In this document: positions 17,974 to 27,759 of the stretch, in pieces | Layout of the letters: every line of letters begins with the position of its first letter | Position numbering within the stretch: the stretch's first letter is position 1 | Origin: Gemmatimonadota bacterium | GTDB taxonomy: Bacteria > Gemmatimonadota > Gemmatimonadetes > Longimicrobiales > Gaopeijiaceae | Assembly (NCBI GenBank): GCA_007121455.1 | Contig: SKKN01000003.1 | Span: 1-64,000, forward strand | Length of the DNA: 64,000 nt | Reading direction: 5' to 3' | Made by a program: the position numbers and the translations under genes | The notes under the pieces: model-generated | Databases searched by the model: none | Told to the model about the DNA's origin: nothing | Seen by the model: only the letters and a program-made list of their open reading frames with translations

Positions 17974-18040
17974 GAAGCTCGGACGATCGGTAGCTGGACA
18001 CAGCAGGACAACTGTTTCCATCAACTCGAAGGAGCGGCAC

Positions 18041-18187
18041 ATGCTCTGGACGATCATTGTCATCCTCCTGGTTCTCTGGCTCCTGGGCTTCACGACGGCC
18101 GCCGTGGGCAATCTGGTGCACATCCTGCTCGTCATCGCCCTCGTGCTCGTGGTCCTGAATCTGGTACAAGGCCGTCGAACGCTCTGA
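18041..18187 (+). CDS. Lmo0937-family small membrane protein
   Basis: A 48-residue protein made of two closely spaced hydrophobic helices (MLWTIIVILLVLWLLGF and LVHILLVIALVLVVLNLV) and a basic tail. It matches the Lmo0937 family of short inner-membrane proteins of unknown function. A strong AAGGAG lies six bases before the ATG. Members are often induced by stress and sit beside PRC-barrel or CsbD-type genes, as here. Confidence 0.85.
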   Translation: MLWTIIVILLVLWLLGFTTAAVGNLVHILLVIALVLVVLNLVQGRRTL

Positions 18188-18226
18188 CCTCGGTTCGATC
18201 GCGGACCACAGAACGGAGGGAAGGCC

Positions 18227-19129
18227 TTGTCGAGAGCTAAGCGCGCCAGGAGGAGGAAACGGAGGTTCACTGCCGGAGTGCGCCGGGGAATCGACGGGTT
18301 GGCGGTCCCCTCCGACGTCTCCGATCCGGACGACGTGGCGCGTATGGCACGACGCGTCCGACGGCGTCTCGGGCCGATCGACGTGCTGGTGAACAACGCT
18401 GGTGTCATCCAGGTGGGGCCGATCGACGCGCTCAGCCTGGAGGATTTTCGGAAGGCTATGGCGGTGAACTTCTGGGGTGCCGTCCACTGCACTCTGGCGG
18501 TGTTGCCGAAGATGCAGGAGAGGGGAACGGGGAGGATCGTCAACGTCACCTCGGTCGGTGGGAAGGTGGCGATGCCCCATCTCCTGCCGTACGACTGTGC
18601 CAAGTTCGCCTTCGTAGGATTCTCGGAGGGGCTCCGTGCTGAGCTCGTACGGCACGGGATTCCGGTCACGACCGTCGTGCCGGGTCTGATGCGGACGGGC
18701 GGGCCCGCGAACGCATTCTTCAAAGGGGACCCGCCGCTCGAGTACACGTGGTTCAGCTTGGCTGACGGTACGTCTCTCACAGCGATGGACGTGGCTCGGG
18801 CGGCGCGGCGGATCGTGCGGGCGGCGAGGAGGGGAGAAGCGGAGGTGACCCTTTCCTGGCAGGCGAAGGCCGTCCGCATCACCCACGCCCTCCTTCCCGG
18901 CGCGACGAGCACCGTTCTGGGCGTCGTGAATCAGATCCTTTCTCGGGGCAGTGACGTGAAGGCCGCGATTCGGGGGAAGGAGCTGGATTCGGCCTTCGCT
19001 CCATCCGCAACGACCGCGCAAACCGACGGTGCCGCAACAAACTTGAACCAATATGGCGGGCGTCCCCGGCCGTCACCGGCCCATGCGGAACGGGTCGGCG
19101 TGGGCGGTCCGAAGGGCGAACGGCGCTAA
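18227..19129 (+). CDS. SDR-family protein missing its N-terminal Rossmann segment
   Basis: From about residue 28 this is a recognisable short-chain dehydrogenase: DVLVNNAGVIQVGPIDALS, GRIVNVTSVGGKV, the catalytic LPYDCAKFAFVGFSEG (YxxxK intact) and PGLMRTGGPANAFFKG. The first 27 residues are arginine-rich and unrelated. The TGxxxGIG cofactor-binding turn and its two flanking elements, about 45 residues, are absent. There is no room for them between the previous gene and the TTG start at 18227, which has GGAGGGAAGG upstream. The downstream coding sequence is undisturbed. It is either a recent deletion pseudogene or a product unable to bind NAD(P) normally. Confidence 0.7.
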   Translation: MSRAKRARRRKRRFTAGVRRGIDGLAVPSDVSDPDDVARMARRVRRRLGPIDVLVNNAGVIQVGPIDALSLEDFRKAMAVNFWGAVHCTLAVLPKMQERGTGRIVNVTSVGGKVAMPHLLPYDCAKFAFVGFSEGLRAELVRHGIPVTTVVPGLMRTGGPANAFFKGDPPLEYTWFSLADGTSLTAMDVARAARRIVRAARRGEAEVTLSWQAKAVRITHALLPGATSTVLGVVNQILSRGSDVKAAIRGKELDSAFAPSATTAQTDGAATNLNQYGGRPRPSPAHAERVGVGGPKGERR

Positions 19130-19146
19130 CTTGCGCCGGCCCTTCG

Positions 19147-20244
19147 ATGAATCCCCACCCGCTGGCGGGGGACGCCCCCGCGAGACTCCGGCGTGCAGGG
19201 CGAATCGCATGGGCGCTTCTCGGTCTGGTGGGGGTCGTCGTGGTGCTGGGCTACGCGATCGGTGCCCTCTCCTTCGTGGTGATTCCGCTCGTCCTCGCCC
19301 TCTTTCCGGCGACCCTCCTCGTCCCGCTCGCGCATTTGCTGAAGAAATGGGGAGCGCCGGATGTCGCCGCCGCGATGGCGGCGATTCTGGTCGGACTCGC
19401 GCTGTTCGGAGCCGTGATCGGTGCGATGGTCCCGCTGGTGGCGGCAGAGCTCCCCGCAGTCACGGAATCGGCAGGGGAGGGGATTGGGGAGGTCGAGGAA
19501 CTCCTGCAAAGGATTGCGCCAGGGACGGAGGTGCCCGGGGTCTCCGATCTGATGACGCTCGTGCAGGAACAGTTGGGAGAGGCCGGGGACGTCGCTGGTC
19601 AAGCGCTCGGGGCCGCTGTCTTTGCTTTCGAGACCGTGGCCGGCATCCTTCTCGTCCTGGTCGCCCTGTTCTTCTACCTGAAGGACGGCGCGCGCCTCAT
19701 GAACGGGGTCGCAACACTTGCCCCGGCCCACGTTCGTCCCCGAGTCGTGGGCGTCGCGGAGAGGGCTTGGGATACCCTTGGGTCCTACTTCCGGGGTCAG
19801 CTCCTCGTGGCCTTGGTCGACGCCGTGTTCATCGGGTTGGGCCTGCTCATCCTGGGCGTGCCGATGGCAGTGCCGCTCGCGGTCCTCGTCTTCTTCGGCG
19901 GCCTCTTTCCGATCGTCGGCGCGGTGGCGACAGGTGCGCTGGCAGTGTTGGTGGCCTTGGCGGACAGCGGTCTCACGGCCGGATTGATCGTGTTGGGGAT
20001 CGTCCTGGCGGTACAGCAGCTCGAAGGGAACGTGCTCGAACCGCTCATCCTGAGTCAGGCGATCGACCTCCACCCGCTCGTCATCTTGCTCGCGATCACG
20101 GCAGGGGGGCTACTGCTCGGGATTCTCGGCGCATTTCTGGCCGTACCCTTCGCGGCCACGGTCAAGAGGTCCCTTCACTATCTGATCCACGAAGCTCCTG
20201 AGGAAGAGGCCCGGGAACTCGTGATCCCCGGGCCTCCCTCGTGA
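19147..20244 (+). CDS. AI-2E/PerM-family transporter
   Basis: A 365-residue inner-membrane protein of the AI-2E (formerly UPF0118) family, whose members export or import varied small solutes; some are Na+/H+ antiporters. Seven to eight hydrophobic helices are visible. Family marks include VAGILLVLVALFFYLKDG, SYFRGQLLVALVDAVFIGLGL and VQQLEGNVLEPLILSQAIDLHPL. It begins 17 bases after the truncated SDR gene. The substrate cannot be inferred, and a quorum-sensing role is not supported because no luxS is present. Confidence 0.88.
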   Translation: MNPHPLAGDAPARLRRAGRIAWALLGLVGVVVVLGYAIGALSFVVIPLVLALFPATLLVPLAHLLKKWGAPDVAAAMAAILVGLALFGAVIGAMVPLVAAELPAVTESAGEGIGEVEELLQRIAPGTEVPGVSDLMTLVQEQLGEAGDVAGQALGAAVFAFETVAGILLVLVALFFYLKDGARLMNGVATLAPAHVRPRVVGVAERAWDTLGSYFRGQLLVALVDAVFIGLGLLILGVPMAVPLAVLVFFGGLFPIVGAVATGALAVLVALADSGLTAGLIVLGIVLAVQQLEGNVLEPLILSQAIDLHPLVILLAITAGGLLLGILGAFLAVPFAATVKRSLHYLIHEAPEEEARELVIPGPPS

Positions 20245-20284
20245 GGAGCGCGCACGCGCGCCTCCTTCGACTGCCCAGCCGTGC

Positions 20285-20458
20285 TCAGACGGGTGGCCGA
20301 CCCCGGACCGCCCGCGCGACGAAGGAGATGACCAGGAGAATGAGGAAGACGAAGAAAAGGAACTGGGCGATTCCGGCCGCAGCCCCGGCAACCCCAGTGA
20401 ACCCCAGGAACCCCGCGATCAAGGCGAGGACGAGAAATGTCAGTGCCCAACCGAGCAT
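20285..20458 (-). CDS. DUF1328 small membrane protein
   Basis: A 57-residue two-helix membrane protein of the DUF1328 family. It begins [20 protein letters not shown] and continues with [26 protein letters not shown], the family pattern. The ATG at 20458 has GGAG at seven bases. Function is unknown; members recur in general-stress clusters of alpha-, beta- and gammaproteobacteria. It is convergent with the transporter gene and divergent from the ABC1 kinase gene. Confidence 0.85.
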   Translation of the reverse strand: MLGWALTFLVLALIAGFLGFTGVAGAAAGIAQFLFFVFLILLVISFVARAVRGRPPV

Positions 20459-20605
20459 GGGAGTCTCCAATGTTCGAGTTCCAATGATCGACGAAAAAGT
20501 GCAAGCACCGTGCCCGTCGGCAGGCAGAACATTCGCTTCACCACACGGGCATGCTCGACGTGGCTCTGCCTGGGTACCGATGATGAAGAGCACAGGACCC
20601 GAACC

Positions 20606-22303
20606 ATGATACTTTCTTTGAGACCGGAGCAGTTGAGGCGCTACCGGGACCTCGCCCGGTTGTTGATCAAGTACGGCCGCGCGGACGTGGTCCGGAATGC
20701 GGGACTGGACGACATCTTCGATGAGGATCCAGCCGAGCCACGAGCAGCGGAGGCGGACGAGCTCGCATCCGACCTCGAGGCGATGGGGCCGACGTACATC
20801 AAGTTGGGGCAGCTTCTTTCGACGCGCGCCGATCTCCTCCCGGAGGCCTACCTGCATTCCCTGGCGCGGCTTCAGGACGACGTGAAGGGGTTCACCTCGG
20901 AAGAGGCGCGGAGAGTGGTGGAGGATGAGATCGGGGTCCGTATCTCAAAAGCGTTCCAGCGCTTCGACGACGAGCCCATGGCGGTCGCTTCTCTCGGGCA
21001 GGTTCACTACGCGGTGCTTCGCGACGGCCAGAAGGTGGCCGTCAAAGTGCAGCGACCGGGGGTCCGGGAGCAGGTTTCGGAGGATGTCGCTGCAGTCGAA
21101 GGTTTCGTGGAGCTGCTTGGTCGACATACGGAACTGAGTACCCGGTATGATTTACCCGGTGTCGTCCAGGAACTTCGCGAAACCGTTCGAAACGAGCTGA
21201 ACTACAGAATCGAGGCGGCGAACCTGGATCGACTTCGCGAGAACCTCGAAGGGTTCCCGCACATCCTGGTACCCAGGCCGATCCAGGACTACAGTACATC
21301 GCGAGTGCTCACGATGGAGTACATGCCGGGCCGTAAGATCACCGAGCTCGGGCCGCTGGATCGGATGGAGCTCGATGGCGTGCAGCTCGCAGACGAACTC
21401 TTCGAAGCGTATCTTCAGCAGACGCTGATCGACGGGTTCTTCCACGCGGATCCTCACCCCGGAAACCTGCTCATCACCGATGAGGGGCGGATTTCCCTGC
21501 TCGACCTCGGGATGGTGGGGCAGGTGTCTCCGCGAATGCAGGAGCACCTCCTTCGGCTCCTCCTTGCCATCAGCGAGGGAAAAGGAGAGGAGGCGGCGGA
21601 GGTGGCGATGAGGATCGGCGACCGATTGCCGTGGTTCGACAAGTCCGGATTCTCTCGTGCGATCTCCGATTCCGTGACGACCCAGATGGACCGGGAACTC
21701 GAGCACTTGCAGCTCGGGCGTGTCGTAATGTCCGTCACGCGTGCAGCAGCCGAGCATGGGGTCAGGGTCCCTTCAGATCTGACGCTTCTCGGGAAGACCC
21801 TCCTCAATCTGGACGCGGTGGGACGCGCTCTCGATCCGGGTTTCGATCCGAATGAGGCAATCCAGCGTCACGCCGCCGAGATCCTGCGCAAGCGGATGTT
21901 CCAGAGCGCCTCTCCCGGCAACCTCCTTTCGTCCACCCTGGAGATGACCGAATTCCTACAGCGGCTACCCTCTCGCTTGAACCGGGTACTCGATCGTGTT
22001 GCGACTGAAGAGCTCGAGCTCAAGGTGAGCGCGTTCGACGAGGTTCATCTCATGGAGGGCATCCAGAAGCTCGCAAACCGGATCACCATGGGATTGATCC
22101 TGGCCGCGGTGATCGTGGGGGCAGCGATGCTCATGCACGTGGACACGGACTTCACCCTCTTCGGATACCCTGGGTTCGCGATGATCCTCTTCCTTCTCGC
22201 ACTCGTCGGTGTCGTCGCCCTTTTCATCGACATTCTTACACACGACGAGAAAGTGGAGAGGGGTGGGAGCCGGCACGGAGGGGGACGCGGGTCCGGCTCC
22301 TGA
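20606..22303 (+). CDS. ABC1/UbiB-family atypical kinase
   Basis: A 565-residue protein of the UbiB/ADCK family, membrane-linked atypical kinases or ATPases that support quinone metabolism and lipid handling. The family signature KxGQ appears in [19 protein letters not shown]. The nucleotide loop is [11 protein letters not shown], the catalytic lysine lies in [10 protein letters not shown], and the catalytic and metal motifs are HADPHPGN and DLGMVG. Two transmembrane helices close the protein. The ATG at 20606 is preferred over an upstream frame extension with no homology. Here the target quinone would be menaquinone, given the menaquinol-type cytochrome b, but that is inference. Confidence 0.92.
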   Translation: MILSLRPEQLRRYRDLARLLIKYGRADVVRNAGLDDIFDEDPAEPRAAEADELASDLEAMGPTYIKLGQLLSTRADLLPEAYLHSLARLQDDVKGFTSEEARRVVEDEIGVRISKAFQRFDDEPMAVASLGQVHYAVLRDGQKVAVKVQRPGVREQVSEDVAAVEGFVELLGRHTELSTRYDLPGVVQELRETVRNELNYRIEAANLDRLRENLEGFPHILVPRPIQDYSTSRVLTMEYMPGRKITELGPLDRMELDGVQLADELFEAYLQQTLIDGFFHADPHPGNLLITDEGRISLLDLGMVGQVSPRMQEHLLRLLLAISEGKGEEAAEVAMRIGDRLPWFDKSGFSRAISDSVTTQMDRELEHLQLGRVVMSVTRAAAEHGVRVPSDLTLLGKTLLNLDAVGRALDPGFDPNEAIQRHAAEILRKRMFQSASPGNLLSSTLEMTEFLQRLPSRLNRVLDRVATEELELKVSAFDEVHLMEGIQKLANRITMGLILAAVIVGAAMLMHVDTDFTLFGYPGFAMILFLLALVGVVALFIDILTHDEKVERGGSRHGGGRGSGS

Positions 22304-22541
22304 CGCTGGCCCTGCCCCAGAACTCGCGGCGGTCTGCGGTCGCGAGGCAGCGAGGATGGACAAATCGGCCACTGAGGAGTAGTACGAAAGCAGGGGAGTG
22401 CGGACCACCGCTCGGTGGCCGGCCCCTCGTGGATGTTCTGCGTCGGGCTCGCCGACCGGTTCAGACGGGTCAACGCGACATCTGCGCCGTGTGGCCGGGG
22501 AAAGCCCCGGGCCCCCACCCAAATAATCAAGTGGTGATTTC

Positions 22542-24431
22542 ATGTCCGAGCGACCTTCACCGTCCCCCCGAACACGGAGGGGACGGATCCTCCTGGGCGG
22601 CGGGTGCGCCGCTGTTCTGATCGCACTTCTCCTCTTTTTCACTCTGGCTCCTGACAGAGAACCTCCGCCGCAGGAGGTGACCTATTCTGCCCTCCTCGCT
22701 GCCTTGGAGGAGGGGCGCGTACTTCATGTGACGGTGGTCGACGGCAGAAAGGTGGAAGGACTACTGAAAAACGGCTCCGCAGTGAACGCGTCGGAGACGG
22801 GGGAACCCCCCCTCCGGTTCCAGAGCCTTCTTCCCTTTCCTTCGAGCGATCATCTCGTCAAGCAGCTTCACGCGGCAGGGGTTCCGATCGATGCCCGCGA
22901 TTCCGAAGATGCGCTCTGGAGCTCGCTTCTTCCCGTGCTCGCGTGGGCGTTCGTGATCGGTCTGTTGGGTCTTTTCTTTCTCAAGGGGCCCGGCAGCCAG
23001 GTTCTTCAGCACACCCGTTCGCGAAGCAACCTGGTGCAGCGAAGCGGCAACGAGGTCTCGTTCGCAAACGTGGCTGGCGCGGACGAAGCGAAGGCCGACC
23101 TCGAGGAAATCGTCGCCTTCCTCCGTGCCCCCCGTCGATTCACACGGCTGGGAGGACGGATGCCGCGCGGCGCTCTCCTCACCGGAGACCCCGGCAACGG
23201 AAAGACGCTTCTCGCTCGTGCCGTTTCGGGAGAAGCGGGATGCTCTTATTTCACCGCCTCCGGCTCGGATTTCGTGGAGATGTACGTGGGGACCGGTGCC
23301 GCTCGAATCCGGGACCTCTTCAAGCAGGCCCGTGCTCAGGCTCCGGCGATCGTCTTCATCGACGAAATCGACGCGATCGGGCGCCGGAGAGGTGATGGAG
23401 GGAATACGGGCGGACAGGACGAGCGGGAACAGGCGCTCAACCAGCTCCTCGTGGAGCTCGATGGGTTCGAAGCAAGTGAAAGCGTCGTGGTGATCGCGGC
23501 GACGAACCGCCCCGACGTCCTGGACCCGGCGCTCCTGCGGCCGGGCCGCTTCGACCGAAGGATTTCGGTGGACTATCCCGACCTGAAGGGACGCGAGGGA
23601 ATCCTACGCGTCCATGCCACGGCCCTTCCGCTCGGGCCCGACATCTCCCTCGAGGCGCTTGCTCGGGGCACGGCGGGGATGAGCGGTGCGGATCTGGCGA
23701 ACATCGTGAACGAGGCTGCGCTGGGGGCCGCACGCCGCGGCTCCACGAGCGTGGACATGCGGGACCTGGAGGATGCCCGGGATCGGGTGCTGCTGGGCAG
23801 CGAGCGAAGGAGCATGGTCCTGACCCCGGCGGAGAAGCGCCTCACCGCCTACCACGAAGCCGGACACGCGATCGTGGGCCTGATCCTTCCGGAGCTCGAT
23901 CCGGTCCACAAGGTCACGATCGTCCCGCGGGGCCGCGCCCTGGGGGTGACTGCGTCCCTCCCGGTACGCGATCGACATACGCACTCCCGTGCCCAACTCG
24001 GCGCCCGACTCGTGATGCTCATGGCGGGGCGCGCTGCCGAGGAAGGCGTGCTGGGCGAAGAGGAAGTGACGACCGGCGCTGGAAGCGACATCGAACGGGC
24101 TACCCAGATTGCTCGGCAGATGGTCGTCCGCTTCGGCATGAGCCCCCGCGTCGGGATGGTGGACGTCTCCGGTGAGAAGGAGGCCGTGGCAGAGCACACC
24201 TCCCGGATCGTGGACGAAGAGATCCGCCGCATCGTGGAAGAGGCATACATGTCGGCGTGCCGGATCCTGAGCGAGCACCGTGACCTGATGGACCGAATGG
24301 CGGAGGCTCTTCTGGAGCGGGAAACCCTCGGGGGCGAGGAGCTCGAGCTGCTCGTTCGAGGCGACCGGCTTCCCGACCGTCCGGGGGATCGGATGGGCTC
24401 GAGCGAACCCGAGGGGAGAACGGCGGCTTGA
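22542..24431 (+). CDS. ftsH: FtsH-family AAA+ zinc protease, divergent paralogue
   Basis: A 629-residue membrane-bound ATP-dependent protease. A first helix (about 17-36), a periplasmic domain and a second helix (about 128-146) precede the AAA module. The Walker A motif is GDPGNGKT (215-222) where most FtsH proteins have GPPGTGKT. Walker B is FIDEIDA, the second region of homology is [19 protein letters not shown], and the zinc site is HEAGH at 438-442. All catalytic residues are present, so it should be active. The altered Walker A and the non-essential-looking context suggest a second, stress-related FtsH. A short GC hairpin (22495-22510) lies just upstream. Confidence 0.9.
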   Translation: MSERPSPSPRTRRGRILLGGGCAAVLIALLLFFTLAPDREPPPQEVTYSALLAALEEGRVLHVTVVDGRKVEGLLKNGSAVNASETGEPPLRFQSLLPFPSSDHLVKQLHAAGVPIDARDSEDALWSSLLPVLAWAFVIGLLGLFFLKGPGSQVLQHTRSRSNLVQRSGNEVSFANVAGADEAKADLEEIVAFLRAPRRFTRLGGRMPRGALLTGDPGNGKTLLARAVSGEAGCSYFTASGSDFVEMYVGTGAARIRDLFKQARAQAPAIVFIDEIDAIGRRRGDGGNTGGQDEREQALNQLLVELDGFEASESVVVIAATNRPDVLDPALLRPGRFDRRISVDYPDLKGREGILRVHATALPLGPDISLEALARGTAGMSGADLANIVNEAALGAARRGSTSVDMRDLEDARDRVLLGSERRSMVLTPAEKRLTAYHEAGHAIVGLILPELDPVHKVTIVPRGRALGVTASLPVRDRHTHSRAQLGARLVMLMAGRAAEEGVLGEEEVTTGAGSDIERATQIARQMVVRFGMSPRVGMVDVSGEKEAVAEHTSRIVDEEIRRIVEEAYMSACRILSEHRDLMDRMAEALLERETLGGEELELLVRGDRLPDRPGDRMGSSEPEGRTAA

Positions 24432-24540
24432 GAATTCGAGGTCTGGATCTTGCACTCCCGTGGGCCGGTTTTCGACAGGGCGAGGGCCGGCTGCTCGACG
24501 CGTCCGAGCGGTCGGCCGCATCCGGATTCCGGCATTTGCG

Positions 24541-25797
24541 ATGGACCGAAGAAAATTTCTCCGCGTTACGGCAGGGGCAGCCGCATCCGTCGGTGCGACC
24601 GGCGGGATTGGTGCGTGCACCCCCCGGCTCGAAGGGGGGGAGCGGTGGCTCGACGTACGGGCGCTGTTTCCCATCGACGACCAAACAATTCACCTTTCCG
24701 GCATGCTTCTCGCGCCTCATCCTGTACCGGTGGCCAACGCCGTCGCACGGCACCGGGAAGCCCTCGACCTCGACCCCGCCGGATATGTGGAGGAGCGCGA
24801 TGGTGAGCTGAAGGACCGTGCCCGGCGGACGGCAGCTCGGTACATGGGGGTGGAGAAAGAGGATGTCGCCCTGACGGACAGCACCACGACGGGGATCGGC
24901 CTGGTCTACGCCGGGGTGCAAGTGAGGTCCGGGCAGGAGCTTCTCACCACGGATCAGGATTACAGCGCGACCCACCGCGCTCTGGAGTTCCGCTCGCTCC
25001 GGAATGGAGCTCCCATCCGGCAACTCCGGTTATTCGACGGCATGGGTTCACCCAACCCGGATGCGATCGTCGATCGGATCATCTCGGCTGTGAACGACTC
25101 CACCCGGGTGCTCGCGCTTACATGGGTCCACTCGGGCACGGGGCTCAAGCTCCCCGTTAAGGCGCTCGCCGAGCGCCTCGAGGAGCAGAATCGTGATCGC
25201 TCGCCTGCCGATCGGGCGCTGCTCTGTCTGGACGGCGTCCACGGATTCGGTGTGGAAGACGAGGACATCTCCGACCTGGGGTGCGATTTCTTCTTCGCCG
25301 GCACGCACAAATGGATCTTCGCACCGAGAGGCACGGGGGTTCTCTGGGGCCGACCCGCGGTGCAGGACCAGGTGAGACCCACGATTCCCACCTTCATTCG
25401 GGACGGGAGCTGGGGGGCCAGACTCTCACCCGGCGGATTCAAGGCCTTCGAGCATCAATGGTCGATGCCGGAGGCGTTCGCGTTTCACGACGCCGTTGGC
25501 GGTCGGGCGGAGATTCAAGGCCGCATCCATGCCCTCGCAACCCAGCTCAAGGAAGGTTTGGCGGCGATGAACGGCGTGGTCGTTCACACACCGTTGGAGC
25601 GCGAACTCTCCTCGGGAATCGTCTGCTTCGATGTCGATGGGACGTCGCCCGAGGAAGTAGTGGAGCGGCTGTCCGAGCGGAGGATCGTCGCCAGCGTGAC
25701 GCCGTACGCCCGGCAACACGCGCGCTTCTCGCCCGGGCTCATGAATACGGACGAGGAGATCGAGCGGGCACTCACAGCGGTACGTGGACTCCTTTGA
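24541..25797 (+). CDS. Exported aminotransferase class V-fold PLP enzyme
   Basis: A 418-residue PLP enzyme of the class V fold (isopenicillin-N epimerase / cysteine desulfurase-like). It starts MDRRKFLRVTAGAAAS, a Tat-type leader, followed by GIGAC, a good lipobox, so it is likely a folded lipoprotein exported with its cofactor. Fold marks are LTDSTTTGIGLVYAGV for the phosphate cup, LCLDGVHGFGVEDEDI for the aspartate that holds the pyridine nitrogen, and FAGTHKWIFAPRGTGVLWG with the Schiff-base lysine. The start at 24541 is fixed by the leader. The substrate is unknown. It ends 9 bases from a convergent gene. Confidence 0.85.
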   Translation: MDRRKFLRVTAGAAASVGATGGIGACTPRLEGGERWLDVRALFPIDDQTIHLSGMLLAPHPVPVANAVARHREALDLDPAGYVEERDGELKDRARRTAARYMGVEKEDVALTDSTTTGIGLVYAGVQVRSGQELLTTDQDYSATHRALEFRSLRNGAPIRQLRLFDGMGSPNPDAIVDRIISAVNDSTRVLALTWVHSGTGLKLPVKALAERLEEQNRDRSPADRALLCLDGVHGFGVEDEDISDLGCDFFFAGTHKWIFAPRGTGVLWGRPAVQDQVRPTIPTFIRDGSWGARLSPGGFKAFEHQWSMPEAFAFHDAVGGRAEIQGRIHALATQLKEGLAAMNGVVVHTPLERELSSGIVCFDVDGTSPEEVVERLSERRIVASVTPYARQHARFSPGLMNTDEEIERALTAVRGLL

Positions 25798-25806
25798 GCC
25801 CCGGGC

Positions 25807-26238
25807 TCACGCCTCCAACCGCGTAACCGTCCACGTGCCGTAGTGGTTGATGTAACGAGCACCGTGAGCAGCCATCACGGCGGCCACCCGATCGCGGGTC
25901 TCCTGGGTGGCTGGAGCGGTCACGAGATACCTCCCGGCTCGGAGTTCGTCGGCCTGACGCTGGACATTCTCGGGCTCCTTGTCGCTGTAGTGCTGCACGA
26001 GTCGCTGGAGGCGTCCGAGCAATCCGTGTCGTTCCCCCTCCGGATCGATCCTGCGAGCACCGCTCTCACCACACATGAAGGTGACCCGGTCTTCATCGAT
26101 CCCTTCTTCTTCCAGGAGCGCCTCGATGACGGCGATGGCCCCGTCGGGATCGTCCACGATGCCGACGACCGTGTCATCGGGAAAGGAAAGAGATTCCGAA
26201 CCCTGCTGGTACTGATGTTCCGGTGGGTCATCCGGCAT
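25807..26238 (-). CDS. Conserved hypothetical protein, stress-protein-like
   Basis: A 143-residue soluble protein. The start is firm, with AGGAGGATCTCC directly before the ATG. It contains DTVVGIVDDPDGAIAVIEALL, then GESGARRIDPEGERHGLLGRL and a C-terminal AAHGARYINHYGTWTVTRL. The first half resembles the alpha/beta head of general-stress 17M-type proteins (a strand followed by a helix that pairs residues around VxxIVD). The glycine-rich membrane part of that family is missing. No function is established. It stands alone between convergent and divergent neighbours. Confidence 0.7.
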   Translation of the reverse strand: MPDDPPEHQYQQGSESLSFPDDTVVGIVDDPDGAIAVIEALLEEEGIDEDRVTFMCGESGARRIDPEGERHGLLGRLQRLVQHYSDKEPENVQRQADELRAGRYLVTAPATQETRDRVAAVMAAHGARYINHYGTWTVTRLEA

Positions 26239-26377
26239 GGAGATCCTCCTTGGTGGGGAGCGTCGGATAGGGACAGCCTGGGGCCGGCCCCAGACTGCCC
26301 TTCACAACCCCCAACACTTGCAAGTTCCGCGCCGACAACGGGTTCGCCTGCTGCCCGACGGCGCGAGGGAGCGGGAG

Positions 26378-27400
26378 ATGATGCGATACGAACAGGATCA
26401 TCAACAGGAGCGGCTCGCCGCCTCATTCGTGGCTGCCGTGGCGTTCGCTGCCTTCATCGCGTTCATCTGGACCGAGGGAGCCCGCGAGGAAGAGTTCGTG
26501 CTCGCGACCGCAATCTTCGTGATCATCTTCATGCCCGTTCCGGTGCTGAGCGTGCGCCGGTGGCGTCGCTCCCTCGGCAACTGGGTCGCTGCGGATCGCG
26601 TAGTTCGTACCTTCGCTCTCCTTTCGATCCCACTCTTCCTGTACGGTGCCCAGGCTCTCCTCACCGGGGGCTTCGATCCGGCTTTCCTGTGGACCTATTC
26701 CCTCTACGCCGGGCTCCCCGCCGCGCTGGTCTTGCATGCCAGTCGCGACGGAAAGAGCCCGCTGAGCACGCCCTTTCGAACCGGACTCGCCGTTCTCCTG
26801 ATCTGGGGGCTGTTGGACTTCGGCTGGGTGACGCCGTTCCGCGTTCCGGCGGAAGCGCCTCGGGCCGTGAACCTGATGAGGGTTCTGGTTCTCACGATCG
26901 CCGTGCTCCTGTTCACCGTGACGGCGCCGGTGCGGGGACTCGGATTTACCTTTCGGATCCGCGCCCGGGAGCTTCTCGCCGCGGGCGGGGCCCTCGTCGT
27001 TCTCGCGGTGGTGCTCGTTCCCCTCGGCCTCACGATCGACTTCCTCGAAATCGGGGTCATGCCCGTCAGCCCGGCGGAATGGGCGGTGATGGCGGTCACG
27101 CTCTATCTCACAACCACGCTCCACGAGGAGTTCCTGTTTCGCGGTCTCCTCCAGAACGTCGCCGAGAAGTGGTGGCCCGGGCCCAATCCGGTATGGGGAG
27201 GGCTCCTCGTCGGCGCGATTGTGTTCGGCCTTGCTCACCTCAACAATCCGCCCGCCCCGAACTACCGGTACGTGCTGATGGCGACGTTGGCGGGGACGGC
27301 CTACGGGTGGGTTTGGATCACGACGCGAAAGATCACTGTGTCCGCGCTGACGCACCTGGGGGTGAACTGGATCTGGATGGTGGCGCTGAGAGGAGGATAG
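26378..27400 (+). CDS. CPBP-family intramembrane metalloprotease
   Basis: A 340-residue polytopic membrane protein with at least eight hydrophobic segments. Its C-terminal third holds the three CPBP (CAAX protease and bacteriocin-processing) motifs: EEFLFRG with Glu250/Glu251 and Arg255, FGLAHLNN with His287, and THLGVNW. These residues form the putative metal-dependent active site. The N-terminal half, with four or five helices, is a variable extension. ATG at 26378 has GAGGGAG six bases before it. Roles in this family range from protein sorting to prenyl-protein processing; none can be chosen here. Confidence 0.87.
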   Translation: MMRYEQDHQQERLAASFVAAVAFAAFIAFIWTEGAREEEFVLATAIFVIIFMPVPVLSVRRWRRSLGNWVAADRVVRTFALLSIPLFLYGAQALLTGGFDPAFLWTYSLYAGLPAALVLHASRDGKSPLSTPFRTGLAVLLIWGLLDFGWVTPFRVPAEAPRAVNLMRVLVLTIAVLLFTVTAPVRGLGFTFRIRARELLAAGGALVVLAVVLVPLGLTIDFLEIGVMPVSPAEWAVMAVTLYLTTTLHEEFLFRGLLQNVAEKWWPGPNPVWGGLLVGAIVFGLAHLNNPPAPNYRYVLMATLAGTAYGWVWITTRKITVSALTHLGVNWIWMVALRGG

Positions 27401-27420
27401 GTCGAGCGTTCGCCGTCAGC

Positions 27421-27621
27421 TCACTCCTCCTCCGGACCCGGCTCGCCCTCCTCTCCATTCTCTTCTGCCTCCTCGATTGCCTCCCGGGTAAGCTCCCCTT
27501 TGTCCTGGTCCGGCTTCGGGTCGAGATCCTGCGGACCGAGCTCCCGCTTCTCTCCCCGTTCCGTCTCCTCTGGTTTCTCGGGAGCTTTTTTCCCCCGCCT
27601 CTCTTCCTTCTCTCGCGACAC
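27421..27621 (-). CDS. Small highly charged protein
   Basis: A 66-residue, extremely charged protein, Glu/Lys/Arg-rich with many prolines, and no hydrophobic core (for example EEAEENGEEGEPGPEEE at the end). The start is a GTG with a near-perfect GGAGGT seven bases before it, which is the main argument that it is real. It should be unfolded in isolation. Small hydrophilic, disordered proteins of this sort are common among desiccation-induced genes, but I recognise no family. Confidence 0.55.
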   Translation of the reverse strand: MSREKEERRGKKAPEKPEETERGEKRELGPQDLDPKPDQDKGELTREAIEEAEENGEEGEPGPEEE

Positions 27622-27681
27622 CGGTACCTCCAGCGATCGTGGAACAGAATTCTGGACTGCGCCGTCGAATCGACTCGTCCA

Positions 27682-27759
27682 CTACCGGCCGCCGCGGGTG
27701 GCGAGCACCGCGCCGACGATGACCACCAACAAGACGAGCACCACGATGTATCCTAGCAT
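27682..27759 (-). CDS. 25-residue single-helix membrane peptide
   Basis: A very short frame reads MLGYIVVLVLLVVIVGAVLA then a basic tail TRGGR and TAG. The ATG is preceded by GAGAGGAGGATTC, an excellent ribosome-binding site at five bases. The product would be one transmembrane helix with a cytosolic Arg-rich end. It lies 60 bases upstream of the charged small protein on the same strand, probably in one transcript. The combination of strong Shine-Dalgarno and a perfectly hydrophobic run makes it likely real despite its size. Confidence 0.6.
   Translation of the reverse strand: MLGYIVVLVLLVVIVGAVLATRGGR

Noticed and set aside
17255-19051. 598-codon open frame on the minus strand
   Set aside because: It runs across cls, PRC-barrel, Lmo0937 and SDR genes in antisense, without any domain.
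22495-22510. Short hairpin before ftsH as a riboswitch or thermosensor
   Set aside because: Only a 6-bp stem with a 4-base loop; no pairing with the ribosome site was evident.
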